Notes: generated from the sequence alone by a model not told the origin. 64,000 nt of DNA from Pyrrhosoma nymphula (GCA_963573305.1 OY754339.1:72463376-72527375), one strand, 5' to 3'. Shown: positions 11,050 through 23,549, counted from the stretch's first letter. A program made the numbers and translations.

Positions 11050-11700
11050 GTACACATTGTTTTACTTTCTTCTTACATCTATTAGGTCCAAGACTTCCTG
11101 CGTAATCGTTGGCTTCCGATTTTCTGTTTTTCACCTTCCTATCTTCTCTTCGGCTCCATTTATAATTCCTTCTTGCTCTCCTACCATGTCTATTCGATTG
11201 AACCTGAATTTTTTCCATCCTCTTCAAATTGGTCTAGGGTACTTTGGTAGGTTAATCGGTGTTCTGTTCCCCCATTCCTTCAACCTGCCAGTGATTATTT
11301 GCTGATATCTTCAGTTTTTTAAACTTTAAGTGGCATTTATCGTGACCAAATTATGGTCACTGTTAATATTCAAATCAGGGTAGATTTTGCAGTATTTTAC
11401 TTTATTTAAAAATCGCTTTTTCCTCTATATATATTCTATTAGATATCTTCTTCTTTCTCCTGACATTTTCCACGTGTATCTTTCAAATAGAGTGTGACGA
11501 TAAGGAAGTTTTGTGCGTCAAAATCTCCCCTATTGTTAGGTTTTCCCAACCTATTTCCCTCCTGTCTTACCTTCTTTGCCTTCTCCTACAAAGGCATTCC
11601 AGTCTCCTACAATAATTTAGTCTTCATTCTTCTGAGATATATGTATGTGCTGCTTAAAGATGTTAAAAATATGTGATGTGCATTGTGGCTTTACTTCATT
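11050..11700 (-). pseudogene. LINE endonuclease domain, C-terminal part
   Basis: On the minus strand, across frames: IIVGDWNAFVGEG (near 11580-11610, the metal-binding GD.N block), GLGKPNNRGDF, YTWKMSGERRRYLIEYI (about 11475-11425) and INSDHNLVTINA (about 11370-11335, carrying the catalytic SDH). These are the ordered C-terminal blocks of APE-type LINE endonucleases, which nick the target DNA. Followed by a basic linker (MEKIQVQSNRHGRRARRNYK) that overlaps the inverted 138-bp duplication. Frameshifted and interrupted at about 11045 by the inserted LINE. Confidence 0.8.
11119..11256 (-). repeat. 138-bp inverted duplication, source copy
   Basis: Partner of 10553-10690, in its natural position within the minus-strand LINE, with LINE coding sequence continuing on both sides. 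The spacing between copies is 428 bp, so a transcript across both could fold into a long perfect stem. Confidence 0.85.
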
Positions 11701-14700
11701 AGTATTTGGCAATGTATACAGTAATATAACGAATATTCGCAGATTTTTTTGGGCCCTATGCCTAAACCTGTGTAAAAGGTGTTTGATTTACATAGGGCTT
11801 AAGTTGTAAAATAAATTACCAAATTTTATCAAACAAATTACTTGTATCAATAAATATTTAAGGTCGATTCATCAATGAATATTGTCACTGACAATATTGA
11901 AATGTTAGTTAAAAGGAAACGTATGCACGTCTGACCATCTCATGTAGTAAAGTAACAGTTTTCTGTTAGCTACTAGTTTTATATTTGTTTTAACTATATT
12001 ATTTTACCTAACCTATGCTTATTCTGGGGTAATTACTTCATTCTACAGCAAAATGTGTAGTTGAGGTTATCCTAAACACAGGCTTATAGGCTGTCTAAAC
12101 TTCCCTGAAATGTAAATACAAAATTTATATTCTTGATTCATGGGAGAATAAATATTGTTTTTATTACATTATTAACATCCCATATTTACACTCGTTATCA
12201 CTTCTTCTATTTCGTCGTACGTATATTCTACCTTGTCATCTTCATAATCTGACGACGACAGGTATACTTGTATAACCACCGGGTCCTTAGGTTTTTGTTT
12301 ATAATCTAACCATTATTATCCATTCACTGAATTGAAGATAGCGGTAGCATTTTTGAGCCGTCTTACCCAAAAATGACCCCCTACACCCTCTATAATATCA
12401 CTGCTTTTTGTCTACGACTGCTCATCTGTCGAGAAAACTTGCTTATTTCGCTGCTAACCTCTATATCTAAAGGTCGACCCAGCATCCGCAGCCCGGTGGA
12501 CGCACTCGGTTGCGGTAAACCAGCCCCGAGCGGTAGAAAGTATCTCTTCACTAACCGTGGCTCGTGTTGCACTACTCTACCCCCACCCCCCAGTCTTCCT
12601 GTTTAGTTCATCAAAATCATCCTTCCTGCATTCATTCCTGCATCAAAAAAGTCCATATTCCTCCCTCTATCTTTTTTCCTTATATTCTCACTTCCTAAAC
12701 GGCGCACAGTGATCGGGAAAAAAGCCGGACAGAAGTCCAAAATTGCTTTCTTTGAGATAAAGACTTGAAACTTGGCGCATACACTGACGAATGATTACTC
12801 ATTAGAAAATAGTATGTCATTTTTCATAGGTACTACCCGTTACTTAGATACAGAGGCTGAATAATGACTAACATTTGTTTTGATTTTTCTTCGAAAATCT
12901 TAAAAGTTAAGCAGATAGTGGAGTTGTGGAAGCATTTTAATGAACCAAAAAACATTATCATCTGTCATAATGGTGCTTTTTCTGTCCTATGCATAAGTTT
13001 AAGAGGATGTTGTCGATATTTCTGTGCTATTACGTCACAAAATGGCGGACGCTTTTTTCATGAAATGTTTCATGTAATGTAGTTATTTTAATTGGTTTAA
13101 CGAATATTTGCACGCAGTTATTTATTTTAAGTATATTTAATATATTAAGGTTTTGAAGTTTATTAAGTATTCACTTGCTGAACACCGCGGCGTTCAGTAA
13201 ATTAATACCTACCTCCTCCATTACATACTTAATGGAAAACACCTTTGGTATATCGAGCAAATTTCTTTCTTCCTTAATACCAATTGTTGCGGATATAGTT
13301 CAATCAAGCTCATATCATAATACTAACTTCCTAGCATTTTTATTTTATTTTAAGCTAATGTTCAAAGGATACCAGCAAAAGGTTTACCAAAACGCTATAA
13401 TTAAAATTCAAAATATTAAAAAAAACTTATCAATTTCCTGTACATTTCAAACACCCTGAATAACTTAGGGATAAAAACACAGAAAAAATATTGCTTACGA
13501 GATCTTTAAAACTGCATTGGCCCTATTTTTTATTGAAATTGTTCCTTACCAAAAGGCATATAATGTCATTTATAACATATGCTTGAGTACTTACATGGAT
13601 TAATGTTTCTGCCAAATAATTTAGAAATGTTTGTTTTATATTCTGAAGTTTAAGTAGGTAAACCTGGTGTAACTATCACCGAAGCCCTAAATATGTTTTA
13701 AAAATATAATTGATACGGAAAAATGCTGTTTGAGTTGATCATTTTTGACAAAATCTTCGAAAATTTTAATTATGGATATTTTTCCGTGCGGTCAGAATTA
13801 GAAGTGCATTGGAGATATCTTTCTCCCCCAAAATGTTAAGAAATCTTCGATTTTCTTCCCATTGGTGTACCGTATTCTCTAAATTTTAAGCGAATTCAAT
13901 TTCTTTTCTTCCTTTATCTCCAGGGTCCCATATTTTGCTGTCATGATATGCTAATCTTCTCTGGGTTTCCGTTATAATATTTCCCTGTCAATAGATTTAT
14001 CTTTTTCTAACACAGTTCTCTTCTAATAACCATTTCAATACGTTTCTTTCATTAGGGGGAAAATATCACTGAAGAATACGTTTACATTACGGCAAGTTGC
14101 AAATAAACTCTTTGATCTGCCATAAGAATACGTAGTATGATGAGCTAATGGGTTTATATGTTTTAATTTAGAGTTTTTCCATTTGTCAATTTTTTACTGC
14201 ACTGTTGATATATTTTTTCAGTCATCGCCACATGGTATAGTTTTACATATTTTTAAGTAGTTTACATGATTAGTATATATGTATTCAAATAAGAAGAATT
14301 TTTAATTAAATATCATTCGAGAACCTAAATTTAAGAGTAATTAAAATTGACATCCCAATATTACGTAAACGGAATATTTTTAACAATGGTATTCTGAATA
14401 TGCCATCTTTACCGTAGTGATTTCTTATTAGTGAAATCCAATTCCATTTCTCTCAGTCTCTAAAATTACCTAATTCGTTCTAAGAATGAGGAAAAAATTA
14501 TTTTGGTGAATTCAACTTTGTGAATACTATGTCTAATGAACGATAGAATATTGTCAAATTTTTCAGGACGAAGATGCTATGCAGATTGATGAGTTTCTGC
14601 ATCTGGAGTCTGATGTTGTTTTATTTATCCCGCAAATTCAATAGCTTTACATATGGCAATTCCTATCCTGCTGTAATACTTCTAAATGCGTTCCTAGGCC

Positions 14701-14890
14701 TATAATGGAAACCTGAGCGGAAAATATCTTCTTTTTTACTCTATTAGATAGAATTTTGATAGGTCGAGGTAACTATATAATTGCTCAATTAGTTCTTCGA
14801 TGCTACTGTAAAACAGGAATGATATAGAAACCATTAAGAAAAAGATATACGTTGATGGATTCTTCCTTAACCGATTACCTTCCTTAACCT
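11701..14890. other. Unassigned AT-rich spacer
   Basis: No gene supported. A 10-bp-arm palindrome sits at 11878-11898. A GC-richer patch at 12480-12600 and frames at 12864-13082 and 13175-13459 have no recognisable domains. The CAAACACCCTGAATA near 13448 resembles ends seen in other insect repeats (compare 45275-45295) but no partner end was found. Confidence 0.45.
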
Positions 14891-14895
14891 TCCGA

Positions 14896-15126
14896 TTACG
14901 TAGCTTTTACATGAAATGAGTTATCGGTCATATGGTTCTTGTATTGACTGTTGAGGTAGTATTTTTTTCGCAAGTCATAATTATTTGCAATTTTTTTGTT
15001 AGAAGGTTTTTTTGCTTTAGGTTTTTTTGGTGGGTTTGGCTCTGGAACTTTTTGATTTTTGGTTGCTTTGACTTTGGCATCATTCTCACATTCATTATTT
15101 AACAAACATTTCCCACAAATTATCAT
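14896..15126 (-). other. Short lysine/proline-rich frame, doubtful
   Basis: A 76-codon minus-strand frame with a low-complexity centre (PEPNPPKKPKAKKPSNKK). No domain, no conserved neighbour and no splice context that I can support. It could be a decayed exon or chance. Confidence 0.15.
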
Positions 15127-16280
15127 TTATTTGTCAACCTCCTAGGTTACTATACCTGCGAGGCAATCTTTTCTCCTTATGCCTTCGTAGCACGCTGTTA
15201 TCCTCGTATTTTTTCCGTTATCTCTTTAGCCTTTCTCCCTTCGCCGTTGCTTCATTCCTTACTCCATTATGCGGGACATGTTTTCACTGCATTACGGACC
15301 TCCCTTAATGTTCTCCTTTCCTCTGCACCAAACACCGAAGGGATCAAACGCTTTTCTTTCCCCGTATCTTTCTCTCGATATCTGCTCGGATACGAAGACT
15401 ATTTATTTATTTATGCATGTACACGAAGTTTTCTTTCATCACTACGTCCTAAGCCCTAGCCTCTCTCTTTTCCCCTGCTGTACCACCGTACAGATTTTCC
15501 AAAGCCAACTCCTCTTCTTTATGGTTTACTTTTTTGCACTTAATCCTGTCGGTCGCAAAGACTTCGGCGTTAAATCATCCGTGAAAATGATGTGAGATGT
15601 AAGAGTTCCAAAAAGGCAGTTAGTAGTTTTTGCTCCCAATTAGGTTTCTCCGGGAAGTGAAATGAAAATGGTTGTTCCATTCTTCCCGTAAAAACCACTG
15701 TATTCTATTTGATGAAATAAAAATATTTTACTTTCCCACCCTTCTTTACCAAAAAAATTAAAACTTAAAAAAATACATGATGGCTTTTAGCTCTTTCACG
15801 CCAACAGGACATGTTTTTCACAGCGAATGTGTCTGTGTGACTAAAGAAGCTAATATAACCTTAAAAATCGATAAATGTAAATTGAAATTTATATAAAATA
15901 AAAGAATGTGACTAATGACTGATAATATTTTGTGCCAACTGCTTTACTAAGTTTTGTGTCTTTTTGAGATCAATGTATAAAAAATAAACAAAAACGTTGA
16001 GCGGCCTATACATGCATTTAACACCCAGTATACTACATTCAAGTGACACTCATTATGTTATTGATATCAAATACAAATATCAATAAGAGAAAAATATCGT
16101 AGATTTTGTCGTGTACAATCATTTTGTATTGTATCATATAGTATTTGAAAAAATAACGTTGTAATACAGGAGGCCTATCATTTCGCGATTATTCAATCAA
16201 ATTCATTTTGATAACGTATATTTTCTTAAATTTGGTTATTCGCACCAAAATAGTGTTCATTCAGAGACTCAAGTTGGTAA
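15127..16280. other. Unassigned spacer
   Basis: AT-rich, with overlapping frames at 15247-15595 that have no recognisable domain. Nothing else seen. Confidence 0.5.
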
Positions 16281-16700
16281 ATGTTTTACCTCTCTATTCC
16301 TCTCGTGAGTATGTCTTTTATCTCCTTTCTCTCTCTTTCTTTCTATCTCTCTCTCTATATATTTCCTTCCTCACAAAACTCCTCCCCCAATCACTTCTCG
16401 TATCAAAACCTTCCCGCTTACCACGCCTTCATTCATCCTTGTGTCCCTCTCCACCCCCTCCCTCTGTCACAATGCCCTCCACAAAACTCCCTCCCCTTCC
16501 TCAACCCGTCCCCTAACTTCTTCTCGAATCCCTTTTGCCTTCCCCTCGAACTCAGCCCACTTTAATTCCGCCGAGATCCTCGCCCCTGAGTCCCTAACAC
16601 GTTCCCAGCACTCCTATCCTGCCCCCCCTTCTCCTTTCGTGTCCAAGCTCCTCTCTTCATCCTTATCCTTCCCCTCTTCCCCCGCATAGCAACACAAGTT
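16281..16700. repeat. Pyrimidine-rich low-complexity tract
   Basis: C/T-rich on the plus strand, beginning with a CT microsatellite-like run at about 16325-16355 and becoming C-rich to 16685. It produces Ser/Pro/Leu-rich frames that are compositional artefacts. Confidence 0.75.
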
Positions 16701-16854
16701 TGGAAGCACTCCATTAAAAATATATATTATTCGGAACATGTACCTACTCATATGGTATTGAAATCTTGGAAAAAAAAGTGCCAGGGCACAGAAAATTGGA
16801 AGCAATGGAAATGTAAAGCGCTTGGTTTTTCCACCGGGTTAGGGTCTGATAATT

Positions 16855-17222
16855 TTTGAAAACAAAGGTTTGAGAACGTTCTATGGACCAATAAATGTAA
16901 AAGCAGGGCTGTGGAGAATGAGGACGAATAAAGAATTAAGAGAAGAACATACATATCCTGATGTCATAGCTTTGGAAAAATTCAGACGGTTGAGATGGGC
17001 TGGACATGTATGCCGGAGAGAAAAAGATGGAACGGAACTCTTGAGATGGTTTTATATGGAAGGACAAGTTATAAAAGACCGATGGGAAGGACGAGACTCC
17101 AATGGCTCCGCACCATATCAAAAGGGACATCATAAAAGTTGAAGCTAATGAAGAATGGATGGAGGACAGACAGAGTTGGCGACAAGTTTTTGGTGAGGCC
17201 AGAAACCGGCTTGGGCTTGAGT
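16855..17222 (+). pseudogene. LINE C-terminal fragment
   Basis: Translates across two frames as RTFYGPINVKAGLWRMRTNK, then LEKFRRLRWAGHVCRREKDG, then GRTRLQWLRTI and WRTDRVGDKF. This is the C-terminal tail after the RT of the arthropod endonuclease-RT LINEs, with the conserved RLRWAGHV block (about 16985-17010). One frameshift near 17080. It lacks the catalytic domain. The downstream stretch to about 17300 (ACGTTTCGACGGGCGACTC) could be the 3' untranslated tail. Confidence 0.75.
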
Positions 17223-19615
17223 AGCCACATAGACAATCTTAGGTCCTCCATTATTTCCAACGTTTCGACGGGCGACTCACCCATCGTACTCAGGGCTCCT
17301 CAAATCTAAAGCTTCAATTCACAAATTGGGATTGTAGTTTTATCAAATAATGATGAAGATATCAGCATTCTTGTTGGAATGGCCATTTCCGTATCCTGAT
17401 GTGCCAAGAGATTCCACCACCCATAGTGGCTCAGCATGTCGAACCTTTACATTATTTCAATTCTATGGCAGTTATTTACTGCCATAAGTTTTACCGCAAA
17501 AAAACCAACCAGTAAGCCTAGTGTGTTCTCGTGTTCATATTCATTGCCACGTCATAAGGTATTGCGACATTTACCTTTTATTTTTGAATGTTTGCTCCTC
17601 AGTGTGAGAGGTTTTAGGAAAAATAAAAGTAAGTAGTAGAAAAATACTTTTTATTTACCCATCTGTGCTCAAGTGAACCAGCAATAAATTCTTGAAACGA
17701 AAAAAAGCATTGCCCCTTTTAAAAGGGTGGCTGGTAGTCCCTAGCTCAATGCTTGGAGAGATCTTAGCCTTCCTTGGCTCAAAGATATCTAATGAAGGCG
17801 TAGGACATGCTTTTAGATAATGGAAAAATGACTATGATAGATTTAACATATACCGCATATGGTTACTCGATGCTAGTACAACATAATGTACTCAGTTACC
17901 ATGGCTTTTGGTAGTAACCAGTTAAGTTTAAAACCGTTGCAAAAGACCAAGTATCTGTTCATAGGTTTTTCAGCGCATTCCTTGTTGCCGAATTCTTTCG
18001 TCAGACGAAAAACGCTGTTTCCAAATCCGAGACTAAAATATCACTTTCTCAGTATTCCCGCAGATAGTCACGTAGCCTAAAACATTGTTCATACAAAAGC
18101 TAATGCATATGCATCCTTTCTAAAAATATACATCACTTTTCGCGTAAGCTGGAGAGGGAATTGGTGATATCCTTTTTTGTCGCCCGTAGGAGGGAAGGAG
18201 GTCAAAAACCATCCAAAATCGATGAAGGGAAACCCTAAATAGCTCAGAGTATGCTCTACGACTTAGTTTTATAATCTATTTAGATATTTTATCGGTATAA
18301 AAATCGGAGATAAAACATTCCGCAATCAACAACGCTCACAGAAAATAACCGAAATTCTAATGTAACACACAGAACACGAACTCGCATTAAAAATCACTTG
18401 AAGTTAGTTTGAGCGGTTTTTGTTTATGAACGGATTTGCGTGAAAATTTCTTTATGTGTTCTCATTAGTGATATCTAAGGACTATGAAGAAAAAACATCG
18501 CATCAAACCGATTTTGTTTTTATTGGAAATGCAATGCTATTTTAACGCGTAGCTTTATGGTATATATTTCGTAATAATTCGATTACATTTGCACAAATTT
18601 TTTTCAAAGCTCTAAATAATACATTTCTGATTGTAATAATTTTTGTTTACAAATATCAAGGTGCCACACTGAGTCCAATATTCGAAAGAAAAACATATTT
18701 CAAAATAATTCTTCTAGATTTCGAATACCGCGCCGAAAACTCTATCTATATGTTTTATTTCGATAAAAATTTAAAATATAATGCTTGTAACATTTCCATT
18801 ACTGCCCGTTTGGTGCGCTCATTAACAGATGCACTTAAAATAAATGTGGCCCAAGAGTTTTTTTTACTTACTTATAAAAACTATTGAAATATGCATTCAG
18901 TGACCCACAATTACCCCTCCATCCACCTTAACGAAAACCTTGCGTCATCTTGCCGTTAACGTTAGCCTGGCGTTATAAAACCGGGCCTAAGTCTTTCTCG
19001 ACCTCCCGTATCATAAACCCTCTCTCACCGTCCCCTAGTCTTATTTAACCTTCCCTTATCCTCCCAAGAACACACAGGCTCGTTCGCTCGCGGCCAACAG
19101 TATCCAGGAATCACCTTCCAGGGATTTCGTGGTTTACTTTCCCCTCCAATCCCTATATGTACCCCTACAAGCTGACCCCATTTTTCTTCCCTCCCCCTCC
19201 CCACCTTCCGAAAAACCCCTGATACCCTTAATTTTCAATCGGAACGGATACAAGACCACACCGTGCGGTCCCTGTTTTATTGTTTCCCACATCCCCCACT
19301 CCAATAAGGTATTCCTTTTTGTTTCTAGCTCGGCTCCGTGCGTGAGTTCGTGCGTGTGGAGGCAAGCGTTCGATACAGCACCGGCGTTCAAGGCCCACGC
19401 CATCCCCTCCCCCCCCCCCTTCACTCCACCCCCAAATGACGGTGCCCCGGGATACCACTCATCGGTGAAAGGCGTTTTAGATCATTCACCCGCGATGAGG
19501 TACTAAACCATTTTATAAGAAACAACCGAAGTATTTTAATTTCTGAAACCTATCACTGAAGTATATCTATTGAATTAATTTGTTGTTAGAGGAAGTATAC
19601 CATTTTTATTATTGT
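17223..19615. other. Unassigned spacer
   Basis: AT-rich. TTATAAAACCGGGCC near 18973-18987 looks like one end of an inverted-repeat element but no partner end was found. 19130-19460 is C-rich and opens overlapping frames on both strands without recognisable domains. Confidence 0.45.
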
Positions 19616-19682
19616 AATGGTTTAACGAAACGAAACTTTACGAAATGGTTTAACGAAACGAAACGAAAACTTTAAATGGTTT
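19616..19682. repeat. Short tandem repeat, about 2.3 copies
   Basis: AATGGTTTAACGAAACGAAA occurs at 19616 and 19644, with a partial third start (AATGGTTT) at 19675. The unit length is 28-31 bp and varies by GAAAC additions. Confidence 0.85.
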
Positions 19683-19869
19683 GTTTTCTTTGAAATAGTA
19701 TCCTTGAACAAATAAAAGGACTAATAATATTCATTAGTAATATTTTTTAAATTTAATATTTAACCCGCATGCTACACGTTAGCATGTTCGCCTACGTAGC
19801 ACTCTCATAGTTCTTGGTTTGGCCGTGAATTGTTCTCCTGACTGCTATTTGGTCGGCGCCTTGCGGCCG

Positions 19870-19975
19870 GGGGTACTGATTTGAACTGGGACGAGTATTG
19901 CATGCCTGGTGTGGAATCACCCCGTGCCACACACCTTGGATGTAACTAGCACGGTAATTGGTAGATGTAGATTAG
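19870..19975 (+). repeat. Dispersed repeat with conserved core, copy 2 of 3
   Basis: Contains GAACTGGGACGAGTATTGCA, then CATGCCTGG, then the core TGGAATCACCCCGTGCCACA. It matches the complement of 56332-56436 over about 100 bp and 6954-7020 over the core. A non-coding interspersed element is likely, class unknown. Confidence 0.65.
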
Positions 19976-20459
19976 AATAAATTCTCAGCGTGGCGTAGCC
20001 TTTTGAGCATGCCAGCTTGATAAGACTTCCACTAGCAGACTGAAGCAGAATGTACCTGAAGATGATACATGAATGACGAACTCGATTATACTAAATAAAA
20101 ATATCCGTCGAATCAAAAAACTTAATTTCGCAAAATTGTTGGCGGAGGTGCCAGATACGGCTCACTATTCCAAAATGTCGTCGCAGGGAGCGTTTATGGA
20201 CGCTATCACCAAGGAGAATAATAAGATACCTAAAAATCTCAGGTTTATGACGAAACAAGCAACAAGCAAGAAACAAAATAACCGTGGAGACAGATAAGCC
20301 TACTTAGTTTTTCATGAACGGGATAACTACTTTTTACAGGGTTACATATTTTAATAACCATTTCGCCATTCCATTTTGGGGCACACTCAGGCACATAAAT
20401 TACTGATATTAGCACCTGTAAACAAGGAGGGTAATTTAAAACTTGTTCGGTGATTTATT

Positions 20460-20880
20460 CCAAACTGGTCTTCCGTTATATCTTCTTCTTCTCTTAAATT
20501 TGCAAATTGTTTCGTTCACACACTCCTATTCGTAAGACTCTCATGATTCCTACTCTTAAACACTCCATTCCACCACATTCAACCATGTCTGTCTCGGTCA
20601 ACCATTTCCTCTCACACTAATACTCCCAGGTCACAAATATGTTTCTTTGGGCATTTCTCATCCATTCTCTAAAATTGGCCAAACCAACTAATCAAAGCTC
20701 CATTCATTTATACCCATTACCGGAGCATTCACTGAATAGTGTTTCATGAGCCTGCTTATTCCTAGCCCTACCCCTCCAACTTTTACCGTTAACGTTTCTC
20801 ACGTAGTCCATACCCGCTGCATAAAGCCTCCACTTATGAATATCCTGGCATGCTCTATTTGCACCATTATACAATGAAAT
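20460..20880 (-). pseudogene. Possible LINE C-terminal tail
   Basis: Minus-strand translation across frames gives PRQTWLNVVE..LRVGIMRVLRIGVCERNNLQI, similar in pattern to the GRPR.RW....L....V......ARDR.EW tail of arthropod LINEs, and upstream KETYL..G.ISVRGNG. Heavily decayed and no RT motif present, so the call is tentative. Confidence 0.35.
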
Positions 20881-20970
20881 TGGTTGGAGTGGACCTTTAT
20901 GTACTACGAGTATATATTTGACTGCAGGGATTAGGGTAAAGGAATTAGTTAATAGCGAATGCGGTTCAGT

Positions 20971-21022
20971 AGGCTAGCACTAGAGAGGTGGGAACTAGGC
21001 TGGCACTAGAGAGGTGGGAACA
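20971..21022. repeat. 26-bp tandem duplication
   Basis: Two adjacent 26-bp units sharing GCACTAGAGAGGTGGGAAC, differing at two positions. Confidence 0.9.
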
Positions 21023-21850
21023 CGCGTGAAGCGGCATTCATTTTCAGGTCAACTCTAAAGTGCCTTGGTCAAAGGTACAAAAATATTGTAATATTTACTG
21101 CTTATTCTTCCGTGGCTAGATACTTTAAAAGAAATACAGAGTATATAGTTAATCACTTAGAAGTTGACAGCAGGAAAAAAACAAAATATGAATTGTAAAT
21201 ATTAATACGAATTTCACAAGTGTTGCAAAGTTTTTACATCAATCTCCATTATTTATGTTTAACAATAAAAATTTTTGATGGTTGTTAAAGTCAGTTTACA
21301 TAGTATTTTCAAATCAACATGTATTAAACTTATTGAAATCCGGGAGTAAAACGAGATCCATTGACTATGACTATTTTTTCAAACCAGAGGGAATATTTGT
21401 GACAAATGTGGAACGATGTTCTGCAAATTTTGATAGCTGAGTAAAGTAGAATATCGCAAAAGCATTTAATGGTGTCATTTTTTAAAATAATTATTCGTAG
21501 CATTTTATTTTAAACGTTTGCATGGTACGGATACAAAATAAATTCTTTGATCAGTGAGCTCCATAGCTTAATGGCATTGACCGGAAAAGACTTTTCTTAT
21601 ACCAACATGTTTAAGTGAAGGGAAGAGATACATTTGGTCAGGGTCACATGCATTGTCTAATGTTAAAGGTACATTCACTAGGTGTTCTTTTGGAAAACAT
21701 TAAGCAGAGAGGTTGGCTTTTAGTTGAAAAAAATCCTGAACAGTATACTTTCCCAGAAATTATGACCTGATTGACTGAAATCCACCCTAGTTCACAGGGG
21801 ATCACTTGAAGATGAATTCTGTTCTGAAGATCAAGGTAGTTAAAATCTTA
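21023..21850. other. Unassigned AT-rich spacer
   Basis: Nothing recognised. A short GAAGATGAATTCTG block near 21811 resembles the start of the tandem units that follow. Confidence 0.5.
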
Positions 21851-22326
21851 CCTAAAAATGAATTCTGAAATACATTCGAAACGTTTTCGTCAAGAAAACC
21901 CTAAGAACGACGAAGCGGAAACACACGCTATGACAGGAGTAGCAGCGTCTCAAAAGCCTGCACCTGAAGTGCAAACGTCATTTCACCAGGCTCGACCTCA
22001 GGCTAGCGTGACTCACGGTATACATATATTTTTGGGAGAGGATAGGTGAGGGATATATGTAGGGTGTGTATTCGTGCATTTAGTTTACCTGAAGAAGAAT
22101 GCTGAAATGCATTTGAAACGAAGTCGTCGAGAAATTCCTAAAAACTACTCAGCAAAAACACGAAAAATATCCTGCAAAATGATCCGGAGCAACAGCGTTG
22201 CGAAAGCCTGGACCTGAAGTGCAAACGTTGGTTCACCAGGGTGGGGTCGGGGTAGTGTGACAGAGCATAGTTAGGGGGATATATACATATAGGGTGTGAC
22301 TGTGTATTCGTGTGTGTGTGTGTATT
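21851..22326 (+). repeat. Diverged tandem duplication, about 237-bp unit
   Basis: Unit 1 (21851-22087) and unit 2 (22088-22326) share, in order, GAATTCTGAAATACATT/GAATGCTGAAATGCATT, CGAAACG, GCAGCGTCTCAAAAGCCTG/ACAGCGTTGCGAAAGCCTG, CCTGAAGTGCAAACGT, TTCACCAGG, AGCGTGAC/AGTGTGAC and AGGGTGTG..GTATTCGTG. Both end in a TATATGTAG/GTGTGT region. Not coding beyond short chance frames. Confidence 0.75.
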
Positions 22327-22890
22327 AGAGGTGGACGAACCGCCTCTCCGCAGCAGAAAGGTGAATGGATACGCTGAGAAGGATGAATGAACATGGGTTC
22401 CCGAGCCTGTGTTCGGCTGGGGGGGGGGAAGTGGCGGGGGTAGGAACGAGGGAGAGTGAGAAGGTATGGCGTCATGTGAGGGGTGAGAAAGGGTATTGAG
22501 GGAAGGGGGATGTGATGCGGATGTCTCTCTAGGCCACAGGTTTCATGGGGTTGGGTTCGGGAAGGGGAAGGGTGTGTTGGGGAAGGAGGGGTAAGGGTTT
22601 TTTTAAGGGTGGGGTTGAAGGGAGGAGAGTTTAGGTGAGGTGGGAGGGAGAAGGAGAGATAGAGAGAGAAATAGATGGAGAGGACGTGAGTAACAGGGTT
22701 TGAGGGTCGCAGGGGAGTTTGAGAAAGAGCAAGAGGAGAAGGGTAAAAGGATGGGGTAGTGTTAAGGAGTTTTGAGACGGGTGGGGCCGAGAGAGAAAAG
22801 GTTTTCGTGGTAAAAGACGGAGGAAGATAGGAAAAAGAAACAAAGGAAGAATGGAAATAATTTATCGTTTCCCTGGCTGCAGAGTACAAG
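22327..22890. repeat. Purine (G/A)-rich low-complexity tract with G runs
   Basis: Starts after a GT microsatellite (about 22307-22322). Strongly G/A-biased on the plus strand, including a run of ten G near 22420 followed by GGGGG. The long minus-strand frame across it (22233-22889) is Pro/Ser/Leu/Thr-rich and is a product of this composition rather than a gene. G-quadruplex formation on the plus strand is plausible near 22418-22445. Confidence 0.7.
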
Positions 22891-23549
22891 AGGTAAAATT
22901 GAGCAAAATGTCTCTCGATGCATTAAAAAAAAGATGCATGCAAGTATGATGAAAATTTGATGCTAACAGTGTAAGGGGTGGGAATAGATATTCATCACTC
23001 CCTTTCTCTCCTTAGACTCTGTCTACTCCCCTCACTTGGTGCTGAAGTAAAGACTCTCGATAATTTTATATGCATCTCGATAATGGCACTACATGTCGAA
23101 ACCATGGTTGATGAAAATTAACAATTGCGGAAATGAAAAAGTGATCATTTAATGTGGAGATAAAATTATTAAAAAAGTATTTTGCACGTAGAGAGAGTAA
23201 ATTCTACTATCATTATCGGCAGCCATAAATCCGAAGATTAGTTTGTTACAACTTCTCCACTCCACTCTCTTATCAGCCAACTACTTCATTCCTTCCAAAT
23301 ATCTCATTTTGACGTTCCTCATAATTTTTCTGATTCATTTATAAGCATTCTAAAATGGCAAAGGAAAGCAAAGACAACATGTAGTGCTTCAATTTTAATA
23401 TTAACTTACATTTTAAAACTTAAGTTCGTGTTCTTGCATTTCAAAGGACTGCGTGAAGAAGTGTAATGCAATAAACAGAAGTCCCATATTAAATTACTAC
23501 TGTTACAGCAATTAACCGAATATCCGAAGCCAAAAAAACAATTATCTTG
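22891..23549. other. Unassigned AT-rich spacer
   Basis: Nothing recognised. Confidence 0.5.

Larger units (their letters stand above)
8390..11700 (-). mobile_element. LINE (endonuclease + RT), split by a younger LINE
   Basis: A minus-strand non-LTR retrotransposon with an apurinic-type endonuclease part at about 11050-11700 and an RT part at 8390-9725. The two are separated by a plus-strand LINE at about 9735-11045. The protein resembles the abundant arthropod LINEs annotated as endonuclease-reverse transcriptase (RTE/Jockey-like). All frames are broken by stops and shifts. C-terminal fragments of what looks like the same family lie at 23550-23985 and 28965-29530. Confidence 0.8.

Noticed and set aside
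16208..16689. Three overlapping frames rich in Ser, Pro and Leu
   Set aside because: All come from one C/T-rich tract in different frames; no domain.
18960..18990. TTATAAAACCGGGCC as a transposon terminal repeat
   Set aside because: No opposite end found in the window, so no element could be delimited.
22233..22889. 218-codon minus-strand frame, Pro/Ser/Thr/Leu-rich
   Set aside because: It lies opposite a G/A-biased tract, has no domain, and a second frame is open across the same DNA, so it reflects composition.
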